Assembly: GCA_964558115.1 (NCBI GenBank)
Contig: CAZLCI010000001.1
Span: 7,829-71,828 of the forward strand
Direction: 5' to 3'
Source: UBA3496 sp964558115
GTDB lineage: Bacteria > UBA8248
DNA length: 64,000 nt
Each line of letters opens with the position of its first letter. The first letter of the stretch is position 1. The notes beneath the pieces are model-generated. The model saw only the letters and a list, made by a program, of their open reading frames with translations, was not told the origin of the DNA and did no database searches. The translations under genes and the position numbers were made by a program. Of the stretch, positions 1 through 8,572 are shown one piece after another.

Positions 1-246
1 GAAAGGGCCTATCAAAAACATTTTTACGATGGTCGTTATGTTGCCGATCAAATAGGGAATCCGCGTTTTGATGATTATGCACGCTCTTTTGGTGCAAAAG
101 GATATCGTGTTGAAGATGTACAAGATCTTGAAGATACATATAGTGAAGCTTTGAAACAGGATGCTCCTGTAATCGTAGAAGTTATTGTAGATCAAGATGT
201 TTTTCCAGGTCCAAGAAGAAAAGATGCTGTTAAGAACAAAAAGTAA
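1..246 (+). CDS. Thiamine-diphosphate-dependent enzyme, C-terminal fragment (acetolactate synthase-like)
   Basis: The frame is open from base 1 and ends in TAA at 246, giving the last 81 residues of a protein whose start lies outside the window. The segment DYARSFGAKGYRVEDVQDLE followed by PVIVEVIVD is the usual end of the ThDP-binding C-terminal domain in acetolactate synthase, benzoylformate decarboxylase and related enzymes. The substrate cannot be told from the tail alone. It runs towards the MFS gene, whose stop lies 26 bases further on the other strand. Confidence 0.75.
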   Translation, partial: ERAYQKHFYDGRYVADQIGNPRFDDYARSFGAKGYRVEDVQDLEDTYSEALKQDAPVIVEVIVDQDVFPGPRRKDAVKNKK

Positions 247-272
247 TTTTACCTAAATTTTATGTATAGTTT

Positions 273-1412
273 TTAATCTGATTTTTCAGATAGGTGTATT
301 CTAAAGTATAGAATACATGCAATTAAAGACACAAAAATACAAATTGGACCTGCCGTTTTTATGCCTCCTATTGCATAACCAAATCCCATGATTGAGGCTC
401 CTAGCATATGACCGAGTTGATTACTAGTCGAATAGAATCCGATTATAGAGCCTTTTGCTTTGGGGGCGACGTTGGTAAGACTATTCATAACCATGGGTCT
501 GCTTGTTTGACTTAAAAACATTAAACAAAACCCAGATATTGTAGTCATTAAAAATGTTATTTCTATAGTGAAAACAAATACCATCAAGAATCCTTGAAGT
601 AAGGCCATTAAAGAAATGTATTGAAAGCAATTTTTAAGTGATCCGAAAGGACCTGCTAATAGTGCTCCTGGAGTCGCACCTAAAAGAATATAGGGTAGTA
701 ATGTTGAAATATCCTGAATTTGTAGTTTGAATTTTTCTATTAGAAGAAGTGAAATATATGTTAAAAAGACTGCTGTAATAAATCTTTCACATATATTTCC
801 TCCAATAATATGCCATGTTTTTGGATTTTTTACCCATGAAAATTGTCTTGAAATTGTATGATTTTTTTTTCCTTTTAAATTTGGAAAAAGAATAAATACA
901 CAAAGAACTACGAAAGCGCACAAAATTCCTAAGGCAACAAATCCCCCTTTCCACCCAAAAAAAGAAGTGATATACGCAACACTTGGCAGACCGATAAGCA
1001 TACCGATGGCAATTCCCGATGTAGCAAGCCCCATGCCTATGACACGTTTTTTTCCTGAAAGAAGTTCTCCTAAAGTAGATATACATGTAGCAGGAACGGA
1101 ACCACAGAATAATCCAGCAGCAAAGCGTAGGCAGAGAAGTATTGTGTAATTGCTCGTTAATAAAATCGAAAAATTAGAAAGTACTACTCCTACGAGACCA
1201 AAAAGCAGAACGCGTTTTCCTCCTAATTTATCAGTCATTATTCCTGCTATGGGTCCACCAATTCCCCAACCGAGAAAAGTAATGGCGGCAAGCTGACTTA
1301 AATTTGAAATAGATTGGTTTAACTCTGAAGACATTTCTTCAAGTATTGGACCTATAAGGAATCCGGTAGTATAAACTGTAAAAATTGACAGAAAACAAAT
1401 GAGGATTAGCAT
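273..1412 (-). CDS. MFS family transporter
   Basis: The 379-residue protein is almost entirely hydrophobic, with about 11-12 predicted membrane segments. It carries the loop motif of the major facilitator superfamily (GIMTDKLGGKR, near residues 58-68). It probably sits in the inner membrane and moves a small organic solute; the substrate is unknown. The ATG at 1412 has no good Shine-Dalgarno. The upstream in-frame codons to about 1490 encode a family-like N-terminus (KTGWHM) but contain no ATG, GTG or TTG, so the true start is uncertain. It converges on the ThDP enzyme gene and may form a unit with the cupin gene behind it. Confidence 0.85.
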   Translation of the reverse strand: MLILICFLSIFTVYTTGFLIGPILEEMSSELNQSISNLSQLAAITFLGWGIGGPIAGIMTDKLGGKRVLLFGLVGVVLSNFSILLTSNYTILLCLRFAAGLFCGSVPATCISTLGELLSGKKRVIGMGLATSGIAIGMLIGLPSVAYITSFFGWKGGFVALGILCAFVVLCVFILFPNLKGKKNHTISRQFSWVKNPKTWHIIGGNICERFITAVFLTYISLLLIEKFKLQIQDISTLLPYILLGATPGALLAGPFGSLKNCFQYISLMALLQGFLMVFVFTIEITFLMTTISGFCLMFLSQTSRPMVMNSLTNVAPKAKGSIIGFYSTSNQLGHMLGASIMGFGYAIGGIKTAGPICIFVSLIACILYFRIHLSEKSD

Positions 1413-1511
1413 ATGCCATCCAGTTTTAGAACGGAAAAGAAAAAATTTTATTCCCTGCAGACACAGTCCGATAATTTCTTTTTGGATTAGTTCTTAAAGA
1501 ACAAATGGTAT

Positions 1512-1865
1512 TTAATGTCTAGCGGGTTGAAAAATCGCTACTAGCATAGTGTCAGATTCACTAGTACAGTGGTTACAGTGTCTAGTTCCTTTAGGCATAA
1601 ATATAAATTGTCCCGGACCATATACTATTTCTCCGTCGTCAAGGTCGTAGCGACCACTTCCTGAGATACAAAATATAACTTCATCTTCTTCATGATGATG
1701 CCAATCGTGAGTTTGTCCGGGTTGAATTCGTGAGTAAAATACATTTAAATCTATCCCGTCTGCCTCTTTGGAGATGATTCCTTTGTGAGTTGCACCACCG
1801 GCCATACCTTCAGAATCTAATTTTGCAGGATCAATCAGACGAGCTTTTCTGTGATCTAAGTTCAT
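1512..1865 (-). CDS. Small cupin-domain protein
   Basis: A 117-residue single-domain cupin. The first cupin motif is visible as DWHHHEEDEV followed by a glycine turn. The second is seen around GPGQFIFMPKGTRHCNH, which gives the usual His, Glu and His metal ligands of a six-stranded beta barrel. It is probably a cytoplasmic metal-dependent enzyme or sensor of unknown substrate. The ATG at 1865 is preceded by a GAAGGGG-type Shine-Dalgarno. It lies upstream of, and in line with, the MFS gene. Confidence 0.8.
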   Translation of the reverse strand: MNLDHRKARLIDPAKLDSEGMAGGATHKGIISKEADGIDLNVFYSRIQPGQTHDWHHHEEDEVIFCISGSGRYDLDDGEIVYGPGQFIFMPKGTRHCNHCTSESDTMLVAIFQPARH

Positions 1866-2099
1866 ATTAATTCCCCTTCTAATTTAAAATATGGGATTAT
1901 TTTTTCATAGAATGTATTTTGGCGTAATACTATTTTTTTGTCACTCTTAAAAGAATCCTTTTATATATTTCCCGTAATTTTTTATTTTTTAGAATAATTA
2001 TTTGTTAGGTAACTAAGTTTGATTTGATTTTTAGTTCTACTTTATGTTCAATATGTAAGTCAGTTTGATAATTCTTTTCGATTTACCTAGGAGTCTTTA

Positions 2100-2525
2100 A
2101 TGTATTTTCGTCTGATTTTCTTATTGATTGTATCCTTGAGTTTTATATCTAGTTTTTCCTTTTCAGAATTTGTGAATGCTCAGACCAGCAAATCAAGCTC
2201 TGCTTCGGTTGAAAAAAATTTATCTGGTTTTGATATTCCTGAAATTGCTACTTCTAATTTTCTTGGTTGGGACAAACGTGATTTTTCGAAAAGGATTCCT
2301 GGAAAAGAAACTATAATCAAACAGTTTCTTGATGAATGGGGCTTTCAATTTGAGACTTTTTCTATTAATAAAGTTGTATTTGCAATTAATCTTGATTTGG
2401 ATGGGAAGTACCCATTTGATGTTACTTTTCTAGATCAAAATTGTGATGGAGTTTTTGAAACGAAGATAGAAGAGAAACCGGGAGAATCAGTAGATATGGG
2501 AATTCCAGAATGTGTTTTTAAATAA
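2100..2525 (+). CDS. Exported protein of unknown function
   Basis: The 141-residue product begins with a clear Sec signal peptide: a hydrophobic run from about residue 4 to 22 and a likely cut after Ala27 (VNA-Q). The mature part is small and mixed in charge. It contains an acidic Asp-rich stretch, LDLDGKYPFD and DQNCDGVFETK, that resembles a calcium-binding loop. I do not recognise a family. The ATG at 2100 is preceded by TAGGAGT at good spacing. It is followed by the nicotinamidase gene after 47 bases. Confidence 0.65.
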   Translation: MYFRLIFLLIVSLSFISSFSFSEFVNAQTSKSSSASVEKNLSGFDIPEIATSNFLGWDKRDFSKRIPGKETIIKQFLDEWGFQFETFSINKVVFAINLDLDGKYPFDVTFLDQNCDGVFETKIEEKPGESVDMGIPECVFK

Positions 2526-2572
2526 AAAAAACATAGAAAATTAAAATCTATTTCTAACATTTAAAAGATGAA

Positions 2573-3145
2573 ATGAATAAATTTCCTCAATTTTCAAAAT
2601 CTTTGATAGTAGTCGATGTGCAAAATGATTTTTGTCCCGGTGGTGCTTTGGCTGTTGATAGGGGAGATGAGATAATTTCAGAAATCAATAAATTACTTTC
2701 TATTGATACGTGGCTCCGTGTTGGGACTAGAGATTGGCATCCCACAAATCATATTTCTTTTGAAAAGCAGGGGGGTATATGGCCCGAACATTGTGTACAA
2801 GGGTCATATGGAGCACAATTTCATAATTTTCTGCATACTCATTTATTAGATAAAGTTGTTTCAAAAGGAGCAGATGAATCTTTGGAGGCATACTCTGGAT
2901 TTCAAGGGACAGAACTTTCTGAAATTTTGAAAGAACACGGAGTAAAAAAAGTTTTCATTTGTGGACTTGCTACTGATTATTGCGTTCGAGCAACTGCAAT
3001 AGATGCGAGAAAAGAAGGGTTCGAAGTAATTTTGATAAGTGACTGTGTTGAATCTGTTAATATAGAAGAAAGTGACGGAGAGAAAGCATTAAAAGAGATG
3101 GTAGAATTTGGATGTGTTATATTGGACTCAGATGATTTAACATGA
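2573..3145 (+). CDS. pncA: Nicotinamidase (isochorismatase family)
   Basis: Hydrolyses nicotinamide to nicotinate in the NAD salvage pathway. The 190 residues hold the complete active site of the family: Asp15 in VVDVQNDF, Lys98 in VVSKG and nucleophile Cys137 in GLATDYCVRAT, plus metal ligands Asp54, His56 (RDWHP) and His73 (WPEHC). Length is typical of bacterial PncA. The start is preceded by only a weak Shine-Dalgarno, and another ATG lies five bases earlier in a different frame. Homoserine kinase follows after 27 bases, so the two are probably co-transcribed. Confidence 0.92.
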   Translation: MNKFPQFSKSLIVVDVQNDFCPGGALAVDRGDEIISEINKLLSIDTWLRVGTRDWHPTNHISFEKQGGIWPEHCVQGSYGAQFHNFLHTHLLDKVVSKGADESLEAYSGFQGTELSEILKEHGVKKVFICGLATDYCVRATAIDARKEGFEVILISDCVESVNIEESDGEKALKEMVEFGCVILDSDDLT

Positions 3146-3172
3146 GAAATTCAGATTTCTAAGGAGAAAAAC

Positions 3173-4102
3173 TTGACGCTTGTTAGGGTACAAGTTCCGG
3201 CTAGTACGACAAATATTGGTCCAGGTTTTGATACTATTGGAGTCGCTTTAAATCTTTATAATCGTATTGAATTAGATGAACTCCCTTGGGGTTTATCCAT
3301 TCACGTGGAAGGAGAAGGAGCAGGAATCATTCCACAGGATGAGACTAATATCTGCGTAGATGCTGTAAAGGCAGTGTATAAAAAAGCGAATATCCCATTT
3401 AAAGGATTATGGATGAAACAAAGAAATCATATCCCTTTATCTAGGGGATTAGGAAGTAGTTCTGCTGCTCTAGTAGGAGGAATAGTTGCAGGTAATTTAT
3501 TAATTGGAGAGCCTTTAAGTTTGGATGAATTGGTACAAATAGCTGTAAAAATGGAAGGTCATCCAGATAACGTTGTTCCTGCACTAGTAGGTGGTTTTTG
3601 TGTTTCTGCGATAGGTAAAAATGGAAAGACAATATATACCAGAGTTCCCGTCCAAGAGAATTATAATTGGGTTATCCTTGTTCCCGATTTTGAAGTAAAT
3701 ACCTCTGAAGCAAGAAAAAAACTTCCATCTAAAGTCACTCTTTCTGATGCTACTTTTAATGTTCAAAGAGTTGCGATGCTCCTCGCTGCTTTTTCCTCAG
3801 GTAGGAATGACTTGTTTTCTGAGGGGATGGAAGATCGTCTACACCAACCTTATCGTAAAGAACTAATGGGTCCTTTAGACGAGGTTTTTGAAGCTGGTCG
3901 TAATGCAGGTGCCCTTGGAGTTTGTATTAGCGGTGCTGGTCCTTGTGTTTTGGCTATTTGTAAAGATGATGCAAAACAAATTGGAATTGCAATGCAGAAA
4001 ATATATACCGAACATGGAATAAATTCTAGAATTCACCATCTTCGCTCTGATCCTTTAGGAGCACATTCTATTTTATCATTTTCTGAGAGTTTTTCTATTT
4101 AG
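3173..4102 (+). CDS. thrB: Homoserine kinase
   Basis: GHMP-family kinase that phosphorylates L-homoserine with ATP in threonine synthesis. At 309 residues it has the usual length. The N-terminal motif VPASTTNIGPGFDTIG, the ATP loop PLSRGLGSSSAAL (residues 88-100) and the C-terminal ISGAGPCVLAI are all present. The start is TTG, chosen because AAGGAGA lies eight bases upstream and the family N-terminus begins there. The 3' end overlaps the convergent DedA gene by eight bases. Confidence 0.93.
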   Translation: MTLVRVQVPASTTNIGPGFDTIGVALNLYNRIELDELPWGLSIHVEGEGAGIIPQDETNICVDAVKAVYKKANIPFKGLWMKQRNHIPLSRGLGSSSAALVGGIVAGNLLIGEPLSLDELVQIAVKMEGHPDNVVPALVGGFCVSAIGKNGKTIYTRVPVQENYNWVILVPDFEVNTSEARKKLPSKVTLSDATFNVQRVAMLLAAFSSGRNDLFSEGMEDRLHQPYRKELMGPLDEVFEAGRNAGALGVCISGAGPCVLAICKDDAKQIGIAMQKIYTEHGINSRIHHLRSDPLGAHSILSFSESFSI

Positions 4103-4700
4103 TGTTTTTTCGTTTTATAAGTTTAAATCCTTTCCAAAAAATATAAAAAAAGATTATAAACCCAATGAAAAAAAATATCTTTTGAAGAGAACTTAAAATA
4201 TCAAGAGCATATTCAATGTGACTTCCGAAGTAGAATGAAAGCGAAAAGAGAATAGGGACGCTTATAACTGCTGCGACTAGGTCCATTAAGAAGAAGATTT
4301 TAAATGGAAATTTTGTTATTCCAGCTACAAGAAAAAGAGGTGCTCGTAATCCCATAAGGAACCGGCCGAAAAAAATCGCTTTTTTCCCATGAGTATCAAA
4401 GAAACGTTTTGATTTTTTTAATCTTTCATCAGTAGCTATTTTTTTTAAAAAATGAAATTTAAAAATTTGCTCTCCGTAATAATAGCCAATGCCATAAATA
4501 ATCAAATCACCTATAAGAATACCAATTAAATTAACAAAAATAGCTGTGATGGGTTCGATAGTCCCAAGATAGGAGAGATACCCAGATGTGAAAATAATAA
4601 TATCTTCGGGTAAAGGGAGTCCTAAACCACAAAGAAGTAGAACGAAAAAAATTCCAAAATATGTGAACTCAGAAATGTAGTGAATAAAAAAAGGGAACAT
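4095..4700 (-). CDS. DedA family membrane protein
   Basis: A 201-residue integral membrane protein of the DedA/SNARE-associated (VTT) family. The N-terminal motif GLPLPEDIIIFTSGYLSYLG and the family signature FFGRFLMGLRAPLFLVAG near residues 110-128 are clear. About five membrane or re-entrant helices follow, with a short basic tail. Members act in lipid-carrier recycling and membrane homeostasis; the role of this copy is not shown by its neighbours. Its end overlaps thrB tail to tail. Confidence 0.88.
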   Translation of the reverse strand: MFPFFIHYISEFTYFGIFFVLLLCGLGLPLPEDIIIFTSGYLSYLGTIEPITAIFVNLIGILIGDLIIYGIGYYYGEQIFKFHFLKKIATDERLKKSKRFFDTHGKKAIFFGRFLMGLRAPLFLVAGITKFPFKIFFLMDLVAAVISVPILFSLSFYFGSHIEYALDILSSLQKIFFFIGFIIFFYIFWKGFKLIKRKNTK

Positions 4701-4753
4701 AAAATTTCATCAATCGCTGGGGCTATTGTTTCCTAAAACTAGGCAATGAAAAA

Positions 4754-5188
4754 TTATTTAGGGCCTACACATTCAAGCATATTTCCGTCAGGGTCTGCAA
4801 AGAACACAATGAAGCGTCCAGGAATAACTTCTGTTACTTCTCCTTGAATATTTACTCCTGCATTCTTAAGATTGTTATATGTTTCTTCAACACTATCAAC
4901 CGTAAATGTGATGTAACGAAAACCAGTAGAAGCATCTACTTTTCCACCACCATTATCAGGACTGGAATCTGCTTGTGCTACTTTTAGTTGTACTTCACCT
5001 GCTTGAAAAGCCTTAAATTGGAAACGTCCTGAAGCACATCCTGCCTGTGCAGCTTTATCAGCAGTGATTTCAACTTCACGAACAACAGGGAGACCTAAAA
5101 TTTCTCCATAAAAATGAGACGCTTTTTCAAGATCTGCAACTACGATTCCTATATCAATGGAATCCTTGACCATGTTTATTAATGCCAT
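4754..5188 (-). CDS. VOC (glyoxalase/dioxygenase) superfamily protein
   Basis: A 144-residue protein with the paired beta-alpha-beta-beta-beta modules of the vicinal oxygen chelate fold. The N-terminal half is DIGIVVADLEKASHFYGEIL and the C-terminal half ends FFADPDGNMLECVGP, which supplies the terminal Glu ligand. It probably binds a divalent metal and acts on an unknown small substrate. GGGAG lies 11 bases before the ATG; a second Met at residue 6 is an alternative start. It is followed on the same strand by the DedA gene. Confidence 0.82.
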   Translation of the reverse strand: MALINMVKDSIDIGIVVADLEKASHFYGEILGLPVVREVEITADKAAQAGCASGRFQFKAFQAGEVQLKVAQADSSPDNGGGKVDASTGFRYITFTVDSVEETYNNLKNAGVNIQGEVTEVIPGRFIVFFADPDGNMLECVGPK

Positions 5189-5294
5189 TTTGAATTTTAC
5201 TCCCTGATAGTTTTCGGTTCTACGTCGATTAAATTACAAAAAGGATATCATCTTATTATAGATTTAAAAAATACGCTGAAAGTTAATTTGAAAA

Positions 5295-6416
5295 TTAGTT
5301 TAAAAGAGTTTTGTTATCTTGACCAAGCGAAGGTGCTTTTCCTTTAATTTTATTTTTAGAAAGAAAATTTGAAGATATTGGAATCGGAATCGAAGGTATT
5401 TTTTCACCTTTGTCGTTCTCAATATATTTTGAAAATAAATTTCTATTAATAAAATGAGGATCTGTAAGCGCTTCTTTAATTGTTTTTACAATGGTGCAGC
5501 AACAATCGGATGTTTGAAAAAGACTTTCCCATTCGCCTGCATTTTTACTTTTTATGATTTCTTTAATACGTTTTCTGGTTTTATTAGGGTCTTCGGTATC
5601 TTTCGTAAACTCTGGTTCGAGTTTAATTATGTTCACAAAATTTTTCCAGAATCTTTCTTCCAAACAAGCTACAGCAACAAACCGATTATCCTTTGTAGGA
5701 TACAAATAATAGCGTGGATTGCCGCCAGTTAATTTTTCGTTTCCATTTTCTGGCCAAATATTATGTGCGAGAGCATTGCCTATTAATGAATACATCATAA
5801 AGAATAAATTGTCTGTCATTGAAATATCAAGGAAAGAACCTTTTCCAGTTTGGTCTCGTTGTCTTAAGGCAAGAAGAATATTAGAAAAAGCTGGAAGAGT
5901 ACCTCCAGCGAGATCAGCAATTAATGTGGGAGGAATGACAGGATTTTGTTCGTTTCCCATGCTTAGGGATAATAGCCCTGTATCTCCAATATAATTTAGA
6001 TCATGTGCTGCATTCAGTTTTTTAGGTCCGTTTTGTCCATATCCAGTTATCGAACAATAGATCAATTTAGGGTTTTTTTTCGATAACGTAGTGTAGTCTA
6101 AACCAAGTCGTTGCATCACTCCAGGACGGAATTGTTCTACCAATACATCTGCAGTTTGAATCAATGCAAAAATACGTTTAAGTTCATCAGAATTTTTTAA
6201 ATTCACTTCTAAACTTTTTTTGCTTTGATTTAACAAAGAGAAACTGATGCTACTTTCTCCCCATCTGGGATACTGCAAACGCATCTCTTCGCCTCTATCC
6301 AGAGGTTCTACTTTAATAACTTCTGCACCTGCTTCTGCAAGAAACAGAGTTGCCATAGGTCCTGGAAGAAGCGTCGAAAAGTCAATTACTCTAATTCCAT
6401 CTAGAGGTTGAGGCAT
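5295..6416 (-). CDS. Class III CoA-transferase (CaiB/BaiF family)
   Basis: The 373 residues match the CaiB/BaiF fold. The N-terminus is DGIRVIDFSTLLPGPMAT, then AEAGAEVIKVEP. The catalytic Asp lies in the GSFLDISMTDNLFF stretch, and the family loop GLDYTTLSKKNPKLIYCSI is present. The enzyme moves CoA between carboxylic acids; related ones include formyl-CoA transferase and alpha-methylacyl-CoA racemase, and I cannot choose between them. The DsrE-like gene lies just upstream on the same strand (33-base gap), so they are likely co-transcribed. Confidence 0.88.
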   Translation of the reverse strand: MPQPLDGIRVIDFSTLLPGPMATLFLAEAGAEVIKVEPLDRGEEMRLQYPRWGESSISFSLLNQSKKSLEVNLKNSDELKRIFALIQTADVLVEQFRPGVMQRLGLDYTTLSKKNPKLIYCSITGYGQNGPKKLNAAHDLNYIGDTGLLSLSMGNEQNPVIPPTLIADLAGGTLPAFSNILLALRQRDQTGKGSFLDISMTDNLFFMMYSLIGNALAHNIWPENGNEKLTGGNPRYYLYPTKDNRFVAVACLEERFWKNFVNIIKLEPEFTKDTEDPNKTRKRIKEIIKSKNAGEWESLFQTSDCCCTIVKTIKEALTDPHFINRNLFSKYIENDKGEKIPSIPIPISSNFLSKNKIKGKAPSLGQDNKTLLN

Positions 6417-6449
6417 AAATTACACTCGTTTTATGTCAATAAAGGATTC

Positions 6450-6836
6450 CTAAATTGTAATAACTTGATCAGGCATATTTCCTGATAAAGCTGTGTATAA
6501 ATCTGGGAAACAACCTACAGCAACATTATCAACCGTATTTTTAGGAGCAGCGTTAGTCATTATACTATCTTTATCGCCTGGTGATCCTTCCGCTAAGCCT
6601 CTTGAAAGTGCACATTGATCGCACATCATGAGTAAAATATTTTGAGAGGCCGCAACTTTTGATAGTCTTTCTCCAATTTCATTTCCTTTTTGAAGAATCA
6701 GTGTATTGTCGTCGAAAAAAAATAGACCTACCACATCAACTCCATGACGATTTTCTTCTAGTTGAGGAAGAATCATTTGCCCTAATTTATAATGAGCAGT
6801 ATTACCTGATGTTGCGAAAACGTAAGCTACTTTCAA
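6450..6836 (-). CDS. DsrE-like sulfur-relay-type protein
   Basis: A 128-residue DsrE/DsrF-like domain with a Rossmann-type start (LKVAYVFATSGNTAHYK), a central acidic loop (FFFDDNTL), a Cys pair in MMCDQCALSRGLAEG and a third Cys in VAVGCFPDLYTAL. Members bind or pass on sulfane sulfur, or act as small redox partners; the partner is unknown. The longer reading frame begins at TTG 6851, but GGAGG lies inside it seven bases before the in-frame TTG at 6836, so I place the start there. It precedes the class III CoA-transferase gene. Confidence 0.72.
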   Translation of the reverse strand: MKVAYVFATSGNTAHYKLGQMILPQLEENRHGVDVVGLFFFDDNTLILQKGNEIGERLSKVAASQNILLMMCDQCALSRGLAEGSPGDKDSIMTNAAPKNTVDNVAVGCFPDLYTALSGNMPDQVITI

Positions 6837-6891
6837 GATTGAATCCTCCAATTAAAAATTTTGTTATATAGAAGTGTTAATTTATATATAG

Positions 6892-6926
6892 AAAAAAAAA
6901 CGGAAGAGCAAATGCTCTTCCGTTTT
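6892..6926 (-). terminator. Rho-independent terminator of the porin-like gene
   Basis: A perfect inverted repeat (CGGAAGAGC, loop AAAT, GCTCTTCCG, 6901-6922) is flanked by nine A on the left and TTTT on the right. Read on the minus strand it is a GC-rich hairpin followed by a run of nine T, just beyond the stop of the porin-like gene. It should insulate that gene from the DsrE/CoA-transferase unit. Confidence 0.88.
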
Positions 6927-6949
6927 CAGATTAAAAATTAAATCTGTAA

Positions 6950-8299
6950 TTAGAACGTATGTTTCATTTCAAAAAACCAAGCCCACATGTCGTCTTTATC
7001 TGTTGTAGCACTAGTGGACTTACCATAGTCACCTGATTTCAGGTAAGCATATGCAACTTTTGCGTAAAGACCTTTATAGATGGTGTACTTCAATTGAGCA
7101 TCGAATTCAGTACCAATATTTTTATCTGATACATATTGGGTTCCACTCGTTATATCTTGGGCAGAAGAGGAGGAGTGAATCGATGAAATATTGCCATCAA
7201 AGGTTAATTTTTTAGAAATTGGATGAGAAACAATAACTTCAAAGATTTTCATTCCATTTGCCACAGTTCCACCGCTTCCTGCACCAGTTGCAGATTCAAT
7301 GGAAGAACCAATACCGATTCCCACGTACCTTCCGTTTACTAACTGAGGCAAATCTGTGTCACTCGCACCATCTGAATTCGGACTTGTATATCTTTTTAGT
7401 TTATTATCATCATCTTGTGCTGTCATGCCATGGCTTTGAGATGCGTCCAGAGTTGAATCATCACCAGATGTAGTGAATAGTCTGAATGTTACCCCAGTTT
7501 TTCCAAAGCTTGTCGAAGCCTGAATATCCATCATATGAGCCCTAATTTGGATATCAGAGACAGAAGTGGAACTGGTTGGATAATCTAAATCACCTTCTTG
7601 AAGTACATAAAGTGCAGTAATATCAAATCCTGCGAATTTAGTAGATGCGTTGACTGACCACCATCTTATATCGCGGTCAGGTGTTGCTGTTGTAGCACCT
7701 CTATTATCTGATTCTATAACAAGACCTAATTGTAAATTTAAATTAGAATTTACATCCTTAGATACCCCAAGGTAATAAAGATCTGCATCGGTAGAACCAC
7801 CCCAAGGACCTGCTGAACCACCTGCACTACCTTCGCTTATTTTAGTAGTCCAGGCCATCATGTCCATACCTGATATTTTTCCTGAAATCTGCCAACCTTG
7901 AGTTCTGTTAGGAACTGCAGCAACGACTACTCCGTCCATGGTGTCATAATCATCTCTACCGTACTGTAATCTTAACTTACTTCCAGGTAGAGCAAAATTT
8001 ACATAATGCCTATTGACCTTAGGTGCAGTTTTTCCTGTGGCCCATGCAGAAGAACCTAAATCTAATTCCCATACGGCTTTTACTTTTCCTCCTTCTGAAA
8101 TAGCTGTAAACCGAGGGCGAAACAACATATCAGATTTTTGGTTTCCATCTTCGGATGTATTATCTTGATCTGCATTGTCATAAGATACGCCTCTATAGCG
8201 ATAAGCACCTGAGAATTTAAAACTAGCCGAAAATGCTTCAGGAAGCACAATAGCTAAGGCTAAAAAAGCCATTCCAACACTTAATAAGACTTTCCGCAT
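6950..8299 (-). CDS. Outer-membrane beta-barrel protein (porin-like)
   Basis: A 449-residue exported protein with a signal peptide (MRKVLLSVGMAFLALAIVLP, cut near AFSA-S). The rest is rich in alternating strands such as FKFSGAYRYRGVSYD and KLRLQYGRDDYD, and it ends in Phe (EMKHTF), the usual last residue of barrels inserted by the BAM machinery. It is probably a general or organic-acid porin. The start at 8299 is chosen over an upstream ATG at 8380 because AAAGGAG lies directly before it and the signal peptide begins there. It stands alone with its own terminator. Confidence 0.8.
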   Translation of the reverse strand: MRKVLLSVGMAFLALAIVLPEAFSASFKFSGAYRYRGVSYDNADQDNTSEDGNQKSDMLFRPRFTAISEGGKVKAVWELDLGSSAWATGKTAPKVNRHYVNFALPGSKLRLQYGRDDYDTMDGVVVAAVPNRTQGWQISGKISGMDMMAWTTKISEGSAGGSAGPWGGSTDADLYYLGVSKDVNSNLNLQLGLVIESDNRGATTATPDRDIRWWSVNASTKFAGFDITALYVLQEGDLDYPTSSTSVSDIQIRAHMMDIQASTSFGKTGVTFRLFTTSGDDSTLDASQSHGMTAQDDDNKLKRYTSPNSDGASDTDLPQLVNGRYVGIGIGSSIESATGAGSGGTVANGMKIFEVIVSHPISKKLTFDGNISSIHSSSSAQDITSGTQYVSDKNIGTEFDAQLKYTIYKGLYAKVAYAYLKSGDYGKSTSATTDKDDMWAWFFEMKHTF

Positions 8300-8504
8300 T
8301 GCTAACTCCTTTCTTTCCTTTTTTTGAATAATAAAACAAAAAAATAAAAAAATAATACAAAGTAAAACTAACAAGTCCAAATTTCTTTAGAATTACTATT
8401 ATGTTTCTAATTTGTTACGTGGCTTTCACAAAATTCATTAACGAAATATGTTTTATAACTATAAAAAAACTGCTACAACTTCTTAAGGTAAAAAATACAA
8501 AAGG

Positions 8505-8519
8505 TGTTATATTATAACA
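8505..8519. promoter_or_regulatory. Perfect palindrome, possible operator
   Basis: TGTTATATTATAACA is a 7-base perfect inverted repeat around a single central T. It lies about 53 bases before the start of the oxidoreductase gene, in the 273-base divergent region between that gene and the porin-like gene. It has the size of a dimeric repressor site, but is so AT-rich that chance is possible. Confidence 0.35.
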
Positions 8520-8572
8520 TTACTATTTTGTAAAGTTTTTTTTCTATTACTTTAGAAGAGAGGAACGGAATT

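Noticed and set aside
6837..6851. TTG 6851 as the start of the DsrE-like gene
   Set aside because: The GGAGG inside these codons is the ribosome site for the TTG at 6836, which also fits the family N-terminus.
8300..8380. ATG 8380 as the start of the porin-like gene
   Set aside because: The extra 27 residues would put a second hydrophobic stretch before a perfect signal peptide, and AAAGGAG lies right before ATG 8299.
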